Assembly: GCA_003252395.1 (NCBI GenBank)
Contig: QKEL01000008.1
Span: 434,001-498,000, forward strand
Source: Spirochaetales bacterium
GTDB taxonomy: Bacteria > Spirochaetota > Spirochaetia > Treponematales > Treponemataceae
Length of the DNA: 64,000 nucleotides
Direction: 5' to 3'
In this document: in pieces, positions 52,486-62,387 of the stretch
Position numbering within the stretch: position 1 is the stretch's first letter
Layout: each line of letters opens with the position of its first letter
Program-made: the position numbers and the translations under genes
The notes under the pieces: model-generated
Told to the model about the DNA's origin: nothing
What the model saw: the letters and a program-made list of their open reading frames with translations, nothing else
Database searches by the model: none

Positions 52486-55400
52486 TTACTTATTCTTAAG
52501 TGGATTCTGATCATCTTTTTTCCTGGCAATAATAGTCCCCGTGACTGAATCTTTTCTGACATATAGTGAATCTGTTGTGGGGTCATACTTCCAATTCGGA
52601 TTTACTGTTCGCCCGGAATTATCATTTATCGATGTTGCTGAGACTTTTAAATATGTTGTACCGTCATAGTCTACTACTGGCTGGCCATCAACGCCGACCC
52701 AATGAGATCCGACTTTACCTTTAACTGTGATTGGAACTTGAACGCCAATATAAACTTTTTCAGGTGAAACTATTGCTTTATCAAGTTTATATTGTGCAGC
52801 AGCTTTGTTTAGTGATGCATAACTATATTGTGCAGATCTTTCGATCTCAAGGCCTGCATTATTCCCGACACCAGACCAACTTATATCAATACTTCCTTTT
52901 CCAGCAAAGGTACTGGTTTTTGAGTTTAAATCTTGTGGAGTGGTATTAGTACCATTTGCAGTAGTTGAAATATTTGCAACTAAATCAATAGCACAACCTT
53001 GTTTCCCCAGTGTATTCTGTGACCCTTGAACATTATTGATTTGATTATCTTTCCAGTCATTATCATTCATTTTAAATGCGGAAGTTATAGAGTTTGCAAT
53101 TAACCCCCACGGATCGATCCAGTTAACCGGGTCGTTGTTGACGTAGGAGAACCAGTTGTGGCCGTCGCGGATGGGGTCGGGGGTGGTGAAACGGGCTTGG
53201 GAGGGGGCGTAATCGCGGTAGCCGTAGTCGTAGAGGCCGGTGACGGGGTCGTAGGGTTTCCCGGTATAGGCGGCGGAAATTCCGTTGGAGAAATCGCCGA
53301 GGAAAGGCCTGCCGAACGCGTCGTATTCGTACGAGGAGACCGCGATTCCGTAGGCGTCGGTCGCGGAACGGACGGAACCGAGAAGGTCGGTGCCGAAATA
53401 CGTGGGTCCGCCCCGGTTCGTGGCGGTACTTTCGAGGGCCGCGCCCACGGCGTGGCCGGACGCATAAAGCGGGGTTCTCTCGCCGGCGTATCGATCGGAC
53501 GACGGGGAAGCGGTATCGACGGTACGGGCACCTAGACCCGTCTCGTCGATCCAGACGTAACGGCCCGTCGAGCGCGACCCGTCGGTTTCGCCGATACCGG
53601 ACGGACGGCCCATGCGGGTAAAAGACCCGTCGTCGAAGGCGGCGGCCTCGCGAAGCACGTCGAACGAGAGCCCGTCGTACAGCGTTCTGCGAAGCGTACC
53701 GCCCGCGTCCCGGAGGAGCGTTCGGCGATTCAGCGCGTCGTAGCCGTATCGCGAGACCGTTTGGCGTTTGCTTTCCCTATCGGTTACGGTGGAACTTTCC
53801 ATTCTATTGAATGCATTATAGGTATAGGTGGCGGATTTTCGCAACCCGCTTTCCGCGACGAGATAACCGTCGTCGTTATGCGCGTAGGTAACGGCCCCGG
53901 CCTTGATCATTCGGTTCTCGGCGTCGTATTCATACCCGATAACGCCCCAAGGGGTAGCCTTGCTCGCGCGATTTCCGCGCTCGTCGTAGGTATAGGCCTC
54001 GGTCCACGCGGAACCGGAGGGCTTGAGCGCGTTCGAGCGCAGGGGGGCCATGGAATCGAGAAGGGCGCGGAGGCTCGCGTATTCCTTCGCGCCGAAGTAT
54101 CTGGCCGCGGCGACGGGTGAACCGGTAGGGAGCGAGAGCCCCGAGTCGAGGGCCTCGAGGCGGGCGGTCTCGACGACCGTTGCCGTGGCGGGATACGAGA
54201 CGGCGGATAGCCGGGACTGGCCGTCGTACTCGTACCTCGTGACGGCGCCGGATTCCGTTACCGCGTGGGAGCGGCGGCCCCGCTCGTCGTACAGGTACCC
54301 CTCGCCGCGAAGCAGTTCTCCGCCCGCGGAGAATTCGCGGACCATAACGACCCTGCCGACGGGGTCACGCGTCGTTTTCTGGGTGACCCCGTTACCGAAC
54401 CGCCGTTCGGTTTCGCGGAACAGCGAGTCGTAGGCGAACGATACCGACAGGCGCGTACCGGTATCGAATACGGAAAGGAGTTCCCCTGCCTTGCCGTACG
54501 CGTAGCGCACGTCCCGGTTCCCGCTTGTCATGCGCGTTCGACGGCCGTCGCCGTCGTATTCCCACGCGGTGGTTTCACCCGCGCCCTCGTCCACCTGTTT
54601 CACCATGCGGCCCCCGGCGTCGTAGGAAAAGCGGATGGTGCCCGATTCGGACGACGCGGAAACGATTCTCCCGGAGTAATCGGCGACCGCCGAGGAATAC
54701 ACGGCGCCGTTTTTCGAACTGACCGTGGTCAGGGTTAGGGGATCGGTACGCGTGGCGTATTGCGCCCCGGAAAAGGCGGTTTCGGAGACGGGCGCGCCCT
54801 CATCGTCGTAGCCGTAATCCTTCTTCTTTTTCAGGCGATTGGTCTCGCTCACCAGTTCGCCGTACGCGTTTTTCGCATACGCGTATTTTTCCGGCGATCC
54901 GGTAGCGTACCGGATGAGCGTTCCCCGGTTTTCGTATTCATACCGTTCCGTCACGATGCCGCCGGTCTTTACCGATGTGAGCCGGCCGAGGGCGTCGTAC
55001 GAATACGCCTTGTCGATGCCCGGACGCCCCGACTCCTCCGAGAGAAGGCCCGCGGGGTTGTAGGAGCCCTTCCACCGAACGCCCAGGGCGTCGCGCGCTT
55101 CCGTCAGGTTTCCCCGCTCATCGTACTCATACGTTTCAAAGGACGAGTCAGGGCGGTCGGTTCGCGCGAGTTTTCCGAGCTCGTTCCACGAATAACGGGT
55201 GATGCGGCCGTAGGGATCCCTTTCTTCCGCGGGACGGCCGAGGCCGTCGTAGGCGATTTCCGCGGCGTTCCCCCGCGAATCCGTTCTTTTGACCGGCTTT
55301 CCCCAGGCGTCCAGGGTCCATACCGTCTCGTAAAGCCCGCCTTCGCTGACCGTTACCGTTCTTTTCGTATCGTCGTACGTCCATACGGTGTAGGTTTCGG

Positions 55401-58400
55401 CGGAACCCGACGGGGCCGCCTCCCGAAGCGGCTTTTGGGCCAGGGTTTTCACGCCTTGCCGGATAAGGCGACCGGCCTTGTCGTACGCGAACGTTTTTTC
55501 GCCCGCGGCGGAGTATTCCCGGCGGAGCCGGCCGAACCCGTCGTATTCGCGGTAAACGGTGAGTCCCTCGCGGTCGGTTCGCCGGTTTATGGTGCCGTCG
55601 GCGTTATATGCAACCGTGACGGGATCGGGAATCGCGGAAAAAGCCGACGAGGCCACCCTGCCCGCTTTTGACGGATATCCCGCGGAATCGTACGAATAGC
55701 CGATCCAACCGCCGGAGGCCGTCTGTTCGGACCGCAGGCGGCCTGCGGGGCTGAAAACCCGGGAGGATTCCTCGCCCGCGGCGTTCTTCACGGAGACGAG
55801 CCGGTCGAAGGGATCGTAGGAATAGACGGACGATACCGTGGCGACGGACTCGATACCGGCGGGGTTTGGCGAGGTTACCGTACGGACGAGGTTCCCCGAT
55901 CCGTCGCGGGACGAGGAATACGAGACTGACGCCTGCGCGTACACGGGGTTTCCCTCCCCGTCAAAACCGGTTTCCTTGCGCCGCGTTACCGACTGCGCTT
56001 CGCCGGTGACGGGATGGTATTCGTACAGGGTGGACCACGGGCCACGGGTTTCCTGGGCCAACAGGCCGTCGGCGCGGTACGCGTAGCGCGTGACGGTACC
56101 CGCCGCGTCGGTAACCCGTACGGGAAGGTGCCGCCGATCGTACGCGATAGTCGTGGTCCGCGTTATACCCGTCAGGACGTCTTCCTCGACGACCGTAACG
56201 GGATCTTTGCGGTCGTTGTAATACAGGGTTTTCCGCAGGCCCCCGGGAGCGGAGACTTCGAGGGAACGGGGGACGGTACCGTCCTCGGTGACTTTCTTCG
56301 GGCGGTACGCGTAGCTCGTGACGCGCCCCTCGCCGTCGGTAGCGGATACGAGACGCCCCGCGATATCGTAAACCCAGTACTCGGTAAGCGTCTTGCCGTT
56401 TGCCGTCGCGGTCCGGAGCGACGGGTATCCGGTGCTTGAATCGTAGGAATAGGCCCACTTGACCCTGTTCGCGGGGCGTTCCCACAACAGGCGCCCATTC
56501 AGGGCGTCGTACCCCGCCTCGTAGGTTTTCGTGAAGGTTCCGTTCGCGTAAAAGCCGCGCATGGTCAGGTTACCGTACGCGTCGAAGGTTTGCTTGGAGA
56601 CCGCCCCGTCGCGGTCACGGTACGAGGTTATTTGGTCAAGGTCGTTCCAGGACCATTCCTCGTAGGATTGGTCCGCGTAGACCGCCTTTATCGGGTTATT
56701 CCTCGCGGCGTCGTAGGTATACCGTACCCGGGGTACCGCGGGGCGGCTACCGCCTTTTTGGTATCGATAGACCGCGCTCGGCGCGTTCGAAGCGCCGACG
56801 TACGCGTATTCCGTCACCGTGCCGTCTGGGGCGATTTCCTTGACCGGACGGTGCGACCCGTCGTAATAGTAATCGGTGACGATTCCGCACTGGTTCGCGT
56901 AGCGGGTACGGCTCTCCGCCGGATAATACGCGAACGTTTCCGTACCGCCCTCTTCATGGCACGTGGCGGTAACGAGGGGGCCGCCCGAATTTTCCTCCCC
57001 GTAGGAAATCGCGACGACGCTATCGTCGGGGAGGAGGGAATCGGGCTTCGTGACCGAGACGAGGCGGCCCGAAGAATCGTAGCCAAAGCGAACCGTGTCG
57101 CCGTCCGAGTCCGTGACGGAGGCTAGGAGCCCGCTGCCGCCGTCGGTATCGTACGCGTAGGCGACCGATTGACCCAATGGGCCCGCTATCGCGCTTACAG
57201 CGCCGCCATCGTCGTATTCGAGGTTCCAGACCGCGCCGTGCGCGTTGGAGACGGAGGCGACGAGACCGGTCTCTTCGTCGCGCGCGTATGTTTCGCGCTC
57301 TCCGCGCAATTCCGTAACCGCGACGGGCAACCCCCACTGATCGAAGGTTGTGACCGCGCCGTTTCTGCCGGTCAGCGTAAAGCCCGTCGCCTCCGCGGCG
57401 TCTTTACCGTCCGTGGAGCCTATTACGATGCCCTTTCCCCCCTCATCGGCGGGTATCCACCGCCCCGCTTCGCCGGGTTCGGGGATAAAGACCACCGGGG
57501 AGCCCGAAGGATCGACCCAAACGAGGGTATCGTTCCCGGTATACTGCAGGTTCGCCGCGATGCCGCGCAGGGGAAATCGCCCGTTCAACGCCGCAAGCGT
57601 TTCTGCCCGGTCCGCGCGGGAAAGCCAGGCAGCGCACAGGGCGTTGGTCGACTCCTGGGCGGCAAGAACGGCAATGCCCTCCGGGGAATATTCCGAGCCG
57701 TTGTACCGCCAGAAGGTCGCGGCCGCCGCGTTCAGGTTTTCTTGATAGCCTTCCAAGAGGGCCGCGACCTCGATCGCGGCACGGTCGAAACCGCGGAGGA
57801 GCCGGGAATCGGTACTAAAAAACCATCCGCCCGCGGGCAATCCCGAGGAGGAAGAACCGCTACGGTAGGTCCTGGTAACGACCAGGTCCTCCTCGCTCAT
57901 GACGTAGATGCCCGATGAGGTGAGCACGGGATCGCCCGCGGCGAGAGCGCCATTGGCCAGGGCCGTGGATTCCACCGCCCCTTTCTCTTCTTCTCCCTTT
58001 TCCTCGGCCCCGGCGGCGGCATCGGCCGCGTTCGTCCCGTTTTCGGCTACGGTATCCGCGGATTCCTTGCGGGTCGCGGCGCAGGTACAGGGGTAGTTAT
58101 GGCAGGTGGAACAGGGCGACGGGGTTGAGCTGCCGCCCCCGGAGCCGTCATGGTCGTCGATGGAAGGCGGCGGTATGTAGTCGCAGCTGGAGGGACAACT
58201 GCTTGAATGGCAATCCTGGATCGGGGAGCCCGAAACGCCGTAGTCCACCGTGCAATTATGGACGAGTACCCCGCGATAAAAATAACAGTGGGTTCCTTCG
58301 ACGTTCACGTAAGTCCGGTATTCCCCGACGCCGGTACGCGAGAGGGACGCGATGGCGACCGGCCGCGCCGAACCGCCTTCTCGATACAGGACGTGGCGGC

Positions 58401-58701
58401 CCGGGGCGAAAGAGGAAGGGGAATCGATCCAGCGTTTCCAGCCCTCGCCCACGATCCAGACCGGCTGGCTTTGCGCGCGTTCCACGGATACGCCGTTCGA
58501 GAGCTCGAATCGAATTCCCTCGTCGACGATAACGGCCCGGCCTTGGAAGCCGCGGTATACCACGCTGCCCGTCGCGGCGTCGTAACTGGGAATGCGAAAA
58601 CCGGAAAGCCCCCGCGCGGAAGCGAGGGTAAAATAGAGCCCGGCCGCGAGCGCCGCCGCGAGAATGACGCCGTTCAGCGTGACGGCCATGATTTTTTTCA
58701 T
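52486..58701 (-). CDS. RHS/YD-repeat polymorphic toxin with N-terminal HINT-like segment and C39-like tip
   Basis: The protein has 2,071 residues. It starts with a signal anchor (about 5-28). Residues about 40-150 resemble the C-terminal half of a HINT/intein domain, ending LVHNC at 146-150 with the His-Asn-Cys splice-junction pattern; the usual first Cys and TxxH are missing. A Cys-rich linker (150-210) and an RHS N-terminal module follow, then many YD repeats (about 480-1860) with the core end DPIRDGHNWFSYVNNDPVNWIDPWGL-type boundary. The last 204 residues are AT-rich and C39-peptidase-like: Cys near 1903 (QGCAIDLV), His near 2000 (SHWVGVDG), Asp near 2008. A secreted small protein follows. 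GGGAG precedes the ATG. Confidence 0.9.
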   Translation of the reverse strand: MKKIMAVTLNGVILAAALAAGLYFTLASARGLSGFRIPSYDAATGSVVYRGFQGRAVIVDEGIRFELSNGVSVERAQSQPVWIVGEGWKRWIDSPSSFAPGRHVLYREGGSARPVAIASLSRTGVGEYRTYVNVEGTHCYFYRGVLVHNCTVDYGVSGSPIQDCHSSSCPSSCDYIPPPSIDDHDGSGGGSSTPSPCSTCHNYPCTCAATRKESADTVAENGTNAADAAAGAEEKGEEEKGAVESTALANGALAAGDPVLTSSGIYVMSEEDLVVTRTYRSGSSSSGLPAGGWFFSTDSRLLRGFDRAAIEVAALLEGYQENLNAAAATFWRYNGSEYSPEGIAVLAAQESTNALCAAWLSRADRAETLAALNGRFPLRGIAANLQYTGNDTLVWVDPSGSPVVFIPEPGEAGRWIPADEGGKGIVIGSTDGKDAAEATGFTLTGRNGAVTTFDQWGLPVAVTELRGERETYARDEETGLVASVSNAHGAVWNLEYDDGGAVSAIAGPLGQSVAYAYDTDGGSGLLASVTDSDGDTVRFGYDSSGRLVSVTKPDSLLPDDSVVAISYGEENSGGPLVTATCHEEGGTETFAYYPAESRTRYANQCGIVTDYYYDGSHRPVKEIAPDGTVTEYAYVGASNAPSAVYRYQKGGSRPAVPRVRYTYDAARNNPIKAVYADQSYEEWSWNDLDQITSYRDRDGAVSKQTFDAYGNLTMRGFYANGTFTKTYEAGYDALNGRLLWERPANRVKWAYSYDSSTGYPSLRTATANGKTLTEYWVYDIAGRLVSATDGEGRVTSYAYRPKKVTEDGTVPRSLEVSAPGGLRKTLYYNDRKDPVTVVEEDVLTGITRTTTIAYDRRHLPVRVTDAAGTVTRYAYRADGLLAQETRGPWSTLYEYHPVTGEAQSVTRRKETGFDGEGNPVYAQASVSYSSSRDGSGNLVRTVTSPNPAGIESVATVSSVYSYDPFDRLVSVKNAAGEESSRVFSPAGRLRSEQTASGGWIGYSYDSAGYPSKAGRVASSAFSAIPDPVTVAYNADGTINRRTDREGLTVYREYDGFGRLRREYSAAGEKTFAYDKAGRLIRQGVKTLAQKPLREAAPSGSAETYTVWTYDDTKRTVTVSEGGLYETVWTLDAWGKPVKRTDSRGNAAEIAYDGLGRPAEERDPYGRITRYSWNELGKLARTDRPDSSFETYEYDERGNLTEARDALGVRWKGSYNPAGLLSEESGRPGIDKAYSYDALGRLTSVKTGGIVTERYEYENRGTLIRYATGSPEKYAYAKNAYGELVSETNRLKKKKDYGYDDEGAPVSETAFSGAQYATRTDPLTLTTVSSKNGAVYSSAVADYSGRIVSASSESGTIRFSYDAGGRMVKQVDEGAGETTAWEYDGDGRRTRMTSGNRDVRYAYGKAGELLSVFDTGTRLSVSFAYDSLFRETERRFGNGVTQKTTRDPVGRVVMVREFSAGGELLRGEGYLYDERGRRSHAVTESGAVTRYEYDGQSRLSAVSYPATATVVETARLEALDSGLSLPTGSPVAAARYFGAKEYASLRALLDSMAPLRSNALKPSGSAWTEAYTYDERGNRASKATPWGVIGYEYDAENRMIKAGAVTYAHNDDGYLVAESGLRKSATYTYNAFNRMESSTVTDRESKRQTVSRYGYDALNRRTLLRDAGGTLRRTLYDGLSFDVLREAAAFDDGSFTRMGRPSGIGETDGSRSTGRYVWIDETGLGARTVDTASPSSDRYAGERTPLYASGHAVGAALESTATNRGGPTYFGTDLLGSVRSATDAYGIAVSSYEYDAFGRPFLGDFSNGISAAYTGKPYDPVTGLYDYGYRDYAPSQARFTTPDPIRDGHNWFSYVNNDPVNWIDPWGLIANSITSAFKMNDNDWKDNQINNVQGSQNTLGKQGCAIDLVANISTTANGTNTTPQDLNSKTSTFAGKGSIDISWSGVGNNAGLEIERSAQYSYASLNKAAAQYKLDKAIVSPEKVYIGVQVPITVKGKVGSHWVGVDGQPVVDYDGTTYLKVSATSINDNSGRTVNPNWKYDPTTDSLYVRKDSVTGTIIARKKDDQNPLKNK

Positions 58702-58914
58702 GCGTTTGTACTCCCGTCGGTGCTTGTCGTTCCGCGCGGCGGGAATGCCCGAAAAAGAAGGCCGATAAAAAACGACTTGGGGGTGGCGTAAAACGGCTTG
58801 GAGCGAACGCGGAAAGCCGGTTGGAGCCAGGGGGAACCGCGTGGGTGAGGCTGTAGCGCTTACCGCCGGAAAGGCCGACGGGCGCCGGGCGGGCGTTCCC
58901 CCTCTAAAAGAGTC

Positions 58915-59616
58915 TTACGCCCTGACGAGGCGGGCAAGCGGCACGAGGGAGGGAAAGAGGGGGGCGAGGCGGAGAATTTCCGCGGCCGCGAGGGAGGCGA
59001 CGCGGTCGGCGCCGGCAGGAGAGAAGTGCGTGTCGTCGGCGAGGCCGTGGGGATAGTGCGGGAATTCGCCGGGCGCGAGGTGGAGGTAGAGGCGGCGCGA
59101 CTCACGCTCGCCCAGGCTTTCGACCAGGGCGCGGGTGCGGGACTCGAGGTCGAGGAGGGGGAGGCGTTCCGCGGCGGCGAGGCGCTTTACGGCGGAGAGA
59201 TAGGGACCGTGGGTGTCGGCGAGGGTGCCTGAACCGTCGAAGCGGCGGCGGACCGCGGGGGTGAGGAGGACGGGAACGGCCCCGGCGTCACGGGCTCCTT
59301 GCGCGTACCGAAGGAGCGTGGCGGGGAATTCAGAAACGGGTTCGGTCCTGCGCGCGGGGTCTTCCTTGGAGTCGTTGTGGCCGAATTGGACGAAGAGGTA
59401 GTCCCCGGGGCGGATCGTTCCGAGGATGGCTTCAAGGCGCCCTTCCTCGAGGAAGGAGCGGGAACTGCGGCCGTTCGCCGCGCGGTTTTCCACGCGGACG
59501 GCAGGCGAGAGGTAGGCCGGCAGGCATTCGCCCCAGCCGGTTTCGGGGCGCGCGCGTTCTTCCTTGGCCGCGGCGGTGGAGTCGCCGGCGATGTACACGG
59601 TTATTCGCTTTTCCAT
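58915..59616 (-). CDS. SGNH esterase, rhamnogalacturonan acetylesterase type
   Basis: The 233-residue enzyme begins with the block I nucleophile motif (ITVYIAGDSTAA), has the oxyanion Gly and Asn in NGRSS and QFGHND, and the catalytic Asp-His in DDTHFSPAGA near residue 205. It matches CE12-type rhamnogalacturonan/pectin acetylesterases. No signal peptide is visible, so it may act on imported oligosaccharides in the cytoplasm. An ATG at 59628 adds four residues. A TATGCT box lies 7 bases before 59616, and a ribosome site is lacking. Confidence 0.85.
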   Translation of the reverse strand: MEKRITVYIAGDSTAAAKEERARPETGWGECLPAYLSPAVRVENRAANGRSSRSFLEEGRLEAILGTIRPGDYLFVQFGHNDSKEDPARRTEPVSEFPATLLRYAQGARDAGAVPVLLTPAVRRRFDGSGTLADTHGPYLSAVKRLAAAERLPLLDLESRTRALVESLGERESRRLYLHLAPGEFPHYPHGLADDTHFSPAGADRVASLAAAEILRLAPLFPSLVPLARLVRA

Positions 59617-59737
59617 GGCCATGAGCATACCCCGACGGGAGGGGCATTTTCACGACCGGGTATTGGATTTTTCCGACCGCCGGGCACGCGATGGCAGGAG
59701 GCGCGGCGGCGCGGCGGCGAGGAGGCGAACACGGGAA

Positions 59738-59757
59738 GCGCCGGCGCGTACCGGCGC
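59738..59757. terminator. GC hairpin after feoB
   Basis: GCGCCGG (59738-59744) pairs with CCGGCGC (59751-59757) around a 6-base loop, just past the feoB stop. No T-run follows on either strand, so termination here is uncertain. Confidence 0.3.
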
Positions 59758-59767
59758 CCCCCGGCCG

Positions 59768-62128
59768 TCATTTCGCCGGCGAGGTGGCGGAGACCGCGAT
59801 GCCCCGTAACGCGCGGAAGGCCGCGACGACCAGGGCGAGTAGCCCGACGGCGACGGCGATCCAAACGGGATTATGCCCCGCCGCTATCTGGTAATAGAGC
59901 GTCGAGGTAATCCAGGCGAGCACCGTCAGGTAACTTACGGCGATGAAGCCGAACAGCGGGCCCAATTCCCTGACGATCGCCCCCAAGGCCGCGAAGCAGG
60001 GGAAATAAATCAGGATAAAGAGAAGGTAGGCGTAGACCGCGTGGAGATCGTTGGCGAAGTAGAGGCGCATGGCCCCGAAGACGCTTCCGTCGGCCTCGAG
60101 CTCCTCGGCGGTGGCGGCCTCATCGCCGGAAATGACCGATAGGCCAAGCGGGTCGACGATCGAGCCGATAAGCCCCGAAAGGCCCGCGGGAACGGAGGCG
60201 AAGGCCTCGGCGGCGGAAGCGGCGAAGTTCCAGGGCTCGGACCCGTCCGTTTCGGCGACGCCGGGCGATACGGCTTCCATCTGCCCGTAGAGCCCGTTCA
60301 GGGTACCGACGACCGCTTCCTTGGCGAATAGACCGGTGAACATACCGACCGCGGCGGGCCAGTTTTCCTGCCTCAACCCCATGGGGGCGAAGACCGGGGC
60401 AACGCCCTTCCCGAGGGCGGTTAGGACCGAGTCCCGCGAATCCTCGTTGCCGAACGAACCGTCGGTGCCGAGGGAGTTAAGCACGCCCAGAACGGCGACG
60501 ACCGCCACGATGACCTTGCCGGCGCGGACCACGAAGGATTTCAGGCGGCTCCAGGTATAGCGCATGATGCCGGAAAAACGCGGCAGGTGCCAGGGCGGAA
60601 GCTCCATCACGAACGGGGCGGGCTCGCCCTTGAACAGGGTGTTTTTCAGCATGAAGCCCGTCGCTACCGCCAAGACCACGCCCGCGAGATACAGGCTGAG
60701 CACGATAAGCCCGGAGCGGGCGCCGAAGAAGGCCGCCCCGAAAAGGGCGTATACCGGAAGCCGGGCGCCGCAGGACATAAAGGGCACCATAAAGACCGTG
60801 ATATACCGGTCCCGCTTGTTTTCCAGGGTACGGGTCGCCATTACCGCGGGAACCGTGCACCCGAAGCCGACGATCATCGGTATAAAGGCCTTGCCCGGCA
60901 GCCCGATGGAGCGTAGGGCGCGATCCATCACGAAGGCGGCCCGGGCCATGTAGCCGGAATCTTCCAGGAGCGACAGGATCAGGAACATGAAAAAGACGAT
61001 GGGCACGAAGGTCGAAACGGTCTGGATGCCCGCGCCTATCCCGCCCGCGAGGACGGCGGTAAGCCAGTCGGGGGAGCCGAGGGCGCCGAGCAGGGCGCCG
61101 AAACCGTCCACGAACACCGCGCCGAAAAGGATATCGAAAAAGTCGATGAAGGCGCCGCCCACGTTCATGACGGTCCAGAACATAAGATACATGACCAGGA
61201 AAAAGGCGGGTATGCCGAAGGCGCGATGCAAAACGATGCGGTCGAGGCGGTCGCCGAAGGAAGCGGCACGGTTTCCCGCGGAACCGTTCGCCGAGCCCGG
61301 CGCTGCGCCCGAGAGGGACCGTTTCGCCTTTCCCGCGATTTCGGCGATAAAGCCGTATTTGGCGGAGGCGACGATCGCGTCGGGAGAATCGCCCGAATCC
61401 CGCTCGATTGCCGCGGCGGCGGAATCCACCGCGGCCTTGTCGAGGGCGCCCGCGGAAAGGCACTTTTTCGATAGGAAATCGTCCCGCTCGAGGAGCTTAA
61501 GGGCCAACCATCGGGCGTCTACGTCTAAGTCCGAAGCCAGGGGCCCGAGATTCCCCGACCAAGAGGCCAGCGCGCGCTCTACCGGCTCGGGATACGGGAC
61601 CGTGACCGCGGAAACCCGGACCGAACCGATGAGGGAGTACAGCCGGTCCTTAAGACTGTTCACGTTTTCCCGGACGGTGGCGCTCAACGCGACCACCGGT
61701 ACGCCCAACGCCGAGGAGAGGGCCTCGGGATCGACTTTCACGTCCTTTTTCGCGGCCAGGTCGACCATATTGAGGACCACGATGACGGGTATTCGCATCT
61801 CGATCAGGTTTAGGGTCAAAAACAGGTTGCGTTCGAGGTTCGAGGCGTCCACGATATTGAGTACCGCGTCGGCCTCGCCCGAAAGGAGATAATCCCGGGC
61901 GACGAGCTCGTCTTCCGAATGGCAGGAAAGGGAATAGATGCCGGGCAGGTCAACGACCGTTACGGCTTTGCCGGAAGATTCCAGAGAGCCCGTTTTTTTC
62001 TCGACGGTCACGCCCGGCCAGTTTCCCGTACGCTGGTTCGAGCCGGTCAGCGCGTTGAAAAGGGTCGTTTTTCCGGAATTGGGATTCCCCGCGATCGCGA
62101 TAACCCGCGTCTCTTCGTTCGCCATCAT
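59768..62128 (-). CDS. feoB: Ferrous iron transporter FeoB
   Basis: The 786-residue protein has an N-terminal G domain with G1 GNPNSGKTTLFNALTG, G3 DLPGIYSL, and G4 NMVD, a helical GDI-like region, and a polytopic membrane part with the two gate regions (SLLEDSGYMARAAFVMDR and FTGLFAKEAVVGTL). It imports Fe2+ driven by nucleotide hydrolysis. The start overlaps the upstream feoA stop by 4 bases, and GAGGAGGG precedes it. The G domain and membrane motifs appear complete. Confidence 0.96.
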   Translation of the reverse strand: MMANEETRVIAIAGNPNSGKTTLFNALTGSNQRTGNWPGVTVEKKTGSLESSGKAVTVVDLPGIYSLSCHSEDELVARDYLLSGEADAVLNIVDASNLERNLFLTLNLIEMRIPVIVVLNMVDLAAKKDVKVDPEALSSALGVPVVALSATVRENVNSLKDRLYSLIGSVRVSAVTVPYPEPVERALASWSGNLGPLASDLDVDARWLALKLLERDDFLSKKCLSAGALDKAAVDSAAAAIERDSGDSPDAIVASAKYGFIAEIAGKAKRSLSGAAPGSANGSAGNRAASFGDRLDRIVLHRAFGIPAFFLVMYLMFWTVMNVGGAFIDFFDILFGAVFVDGFGALLGALGSPDWLTAVLAGGIGAGIQTVSTFVPIVFFMFLILSLLEDSGYMARAAFVMDRALRSIGLPGKAFIPMIVGFGCTVPAVMATRTLENKRDRYITVFMVPFMSCGARLPVYALFGAAFFGARSGLIVLSLYLAGVVLAVATGFMLKNTLFKGEPAPFVMELPPWHLPRFSGIMRYTWSRLKSFVVRAGKVIVAVVAVLGVLNSLGTDGSFGNEDSRDSVLTALGKGVAPVFAPMGLRQENWPAAVGMFTGLFAKEAVVGTLNGLYGQMEAVSPGVAETDGSEPWNFAASAAEAFASVPAGLSGLIGSIVDPLGLSVISGDEAATAEELEADGSVFGAMRLYFANDLHAVYAYLLFILIYFPCFAALGAIVRELGPLFGFIAVSYLTVLAWITSTLYYQIAAGHNPVWIAVAVGLLALVVAAFRALRGIAVSATSPAK

Positions 62129-62358
62129 GCCCTCCTCACGAGTATCGCGTCGGCTTCGTCCTTGCGGAGGCTTAACGAGAACCCCCGCAGGCGAATTTCC
62201 ACCGGGTCGCCCAGCGGCGCAACCCGGATCACCTCAAAGCTCGTGCCTTTGGTGAGCCCCATGGAAAGAAGCCGATCCCGGTAGGCGGGATCGGCCTTGG
62301 AAAAACCGTCCACGATACCGGTTGAACCGGCTCCCAAATCCCTCAGTTTCGTGTGCAT
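62125..62358 (-). CDS. feoA: FeoA-domain protein, first copy
   Basis: The 77-residue SH3-like protein has the FeoA pattern: a conserved RDLGAGSTGIVDGF start, LLSMGLTKGTSFEVI with the family MGLxxG motif, and FSLSLRKDEADAILV. FeoA proteins bind and regulate FeoB. AAGGAG lies 10 bases before the ATG. It is immediately upstream of feoB, and a DtxR-type box precedes it. Confidence 0.92.
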   Translation of the reverse strand: MHTKLRDLGAGSTGIVDGFSKADPAYRDRLLSMGLTKGTSFEVIRVAPLGDPVEIRLRGFSLSLRKDEADAILVRRA

Positions 62359-62387
62359 ATATGTATATCTCCTTGCGTACCAACGAT

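Noticed and set aside
59700..59722. GCGGCG triplet runs (also near 30,110-30,135) as functional repeats
   Set aside because: Short, imperfect and in GC-rich sequence; most likely chance or slippage.
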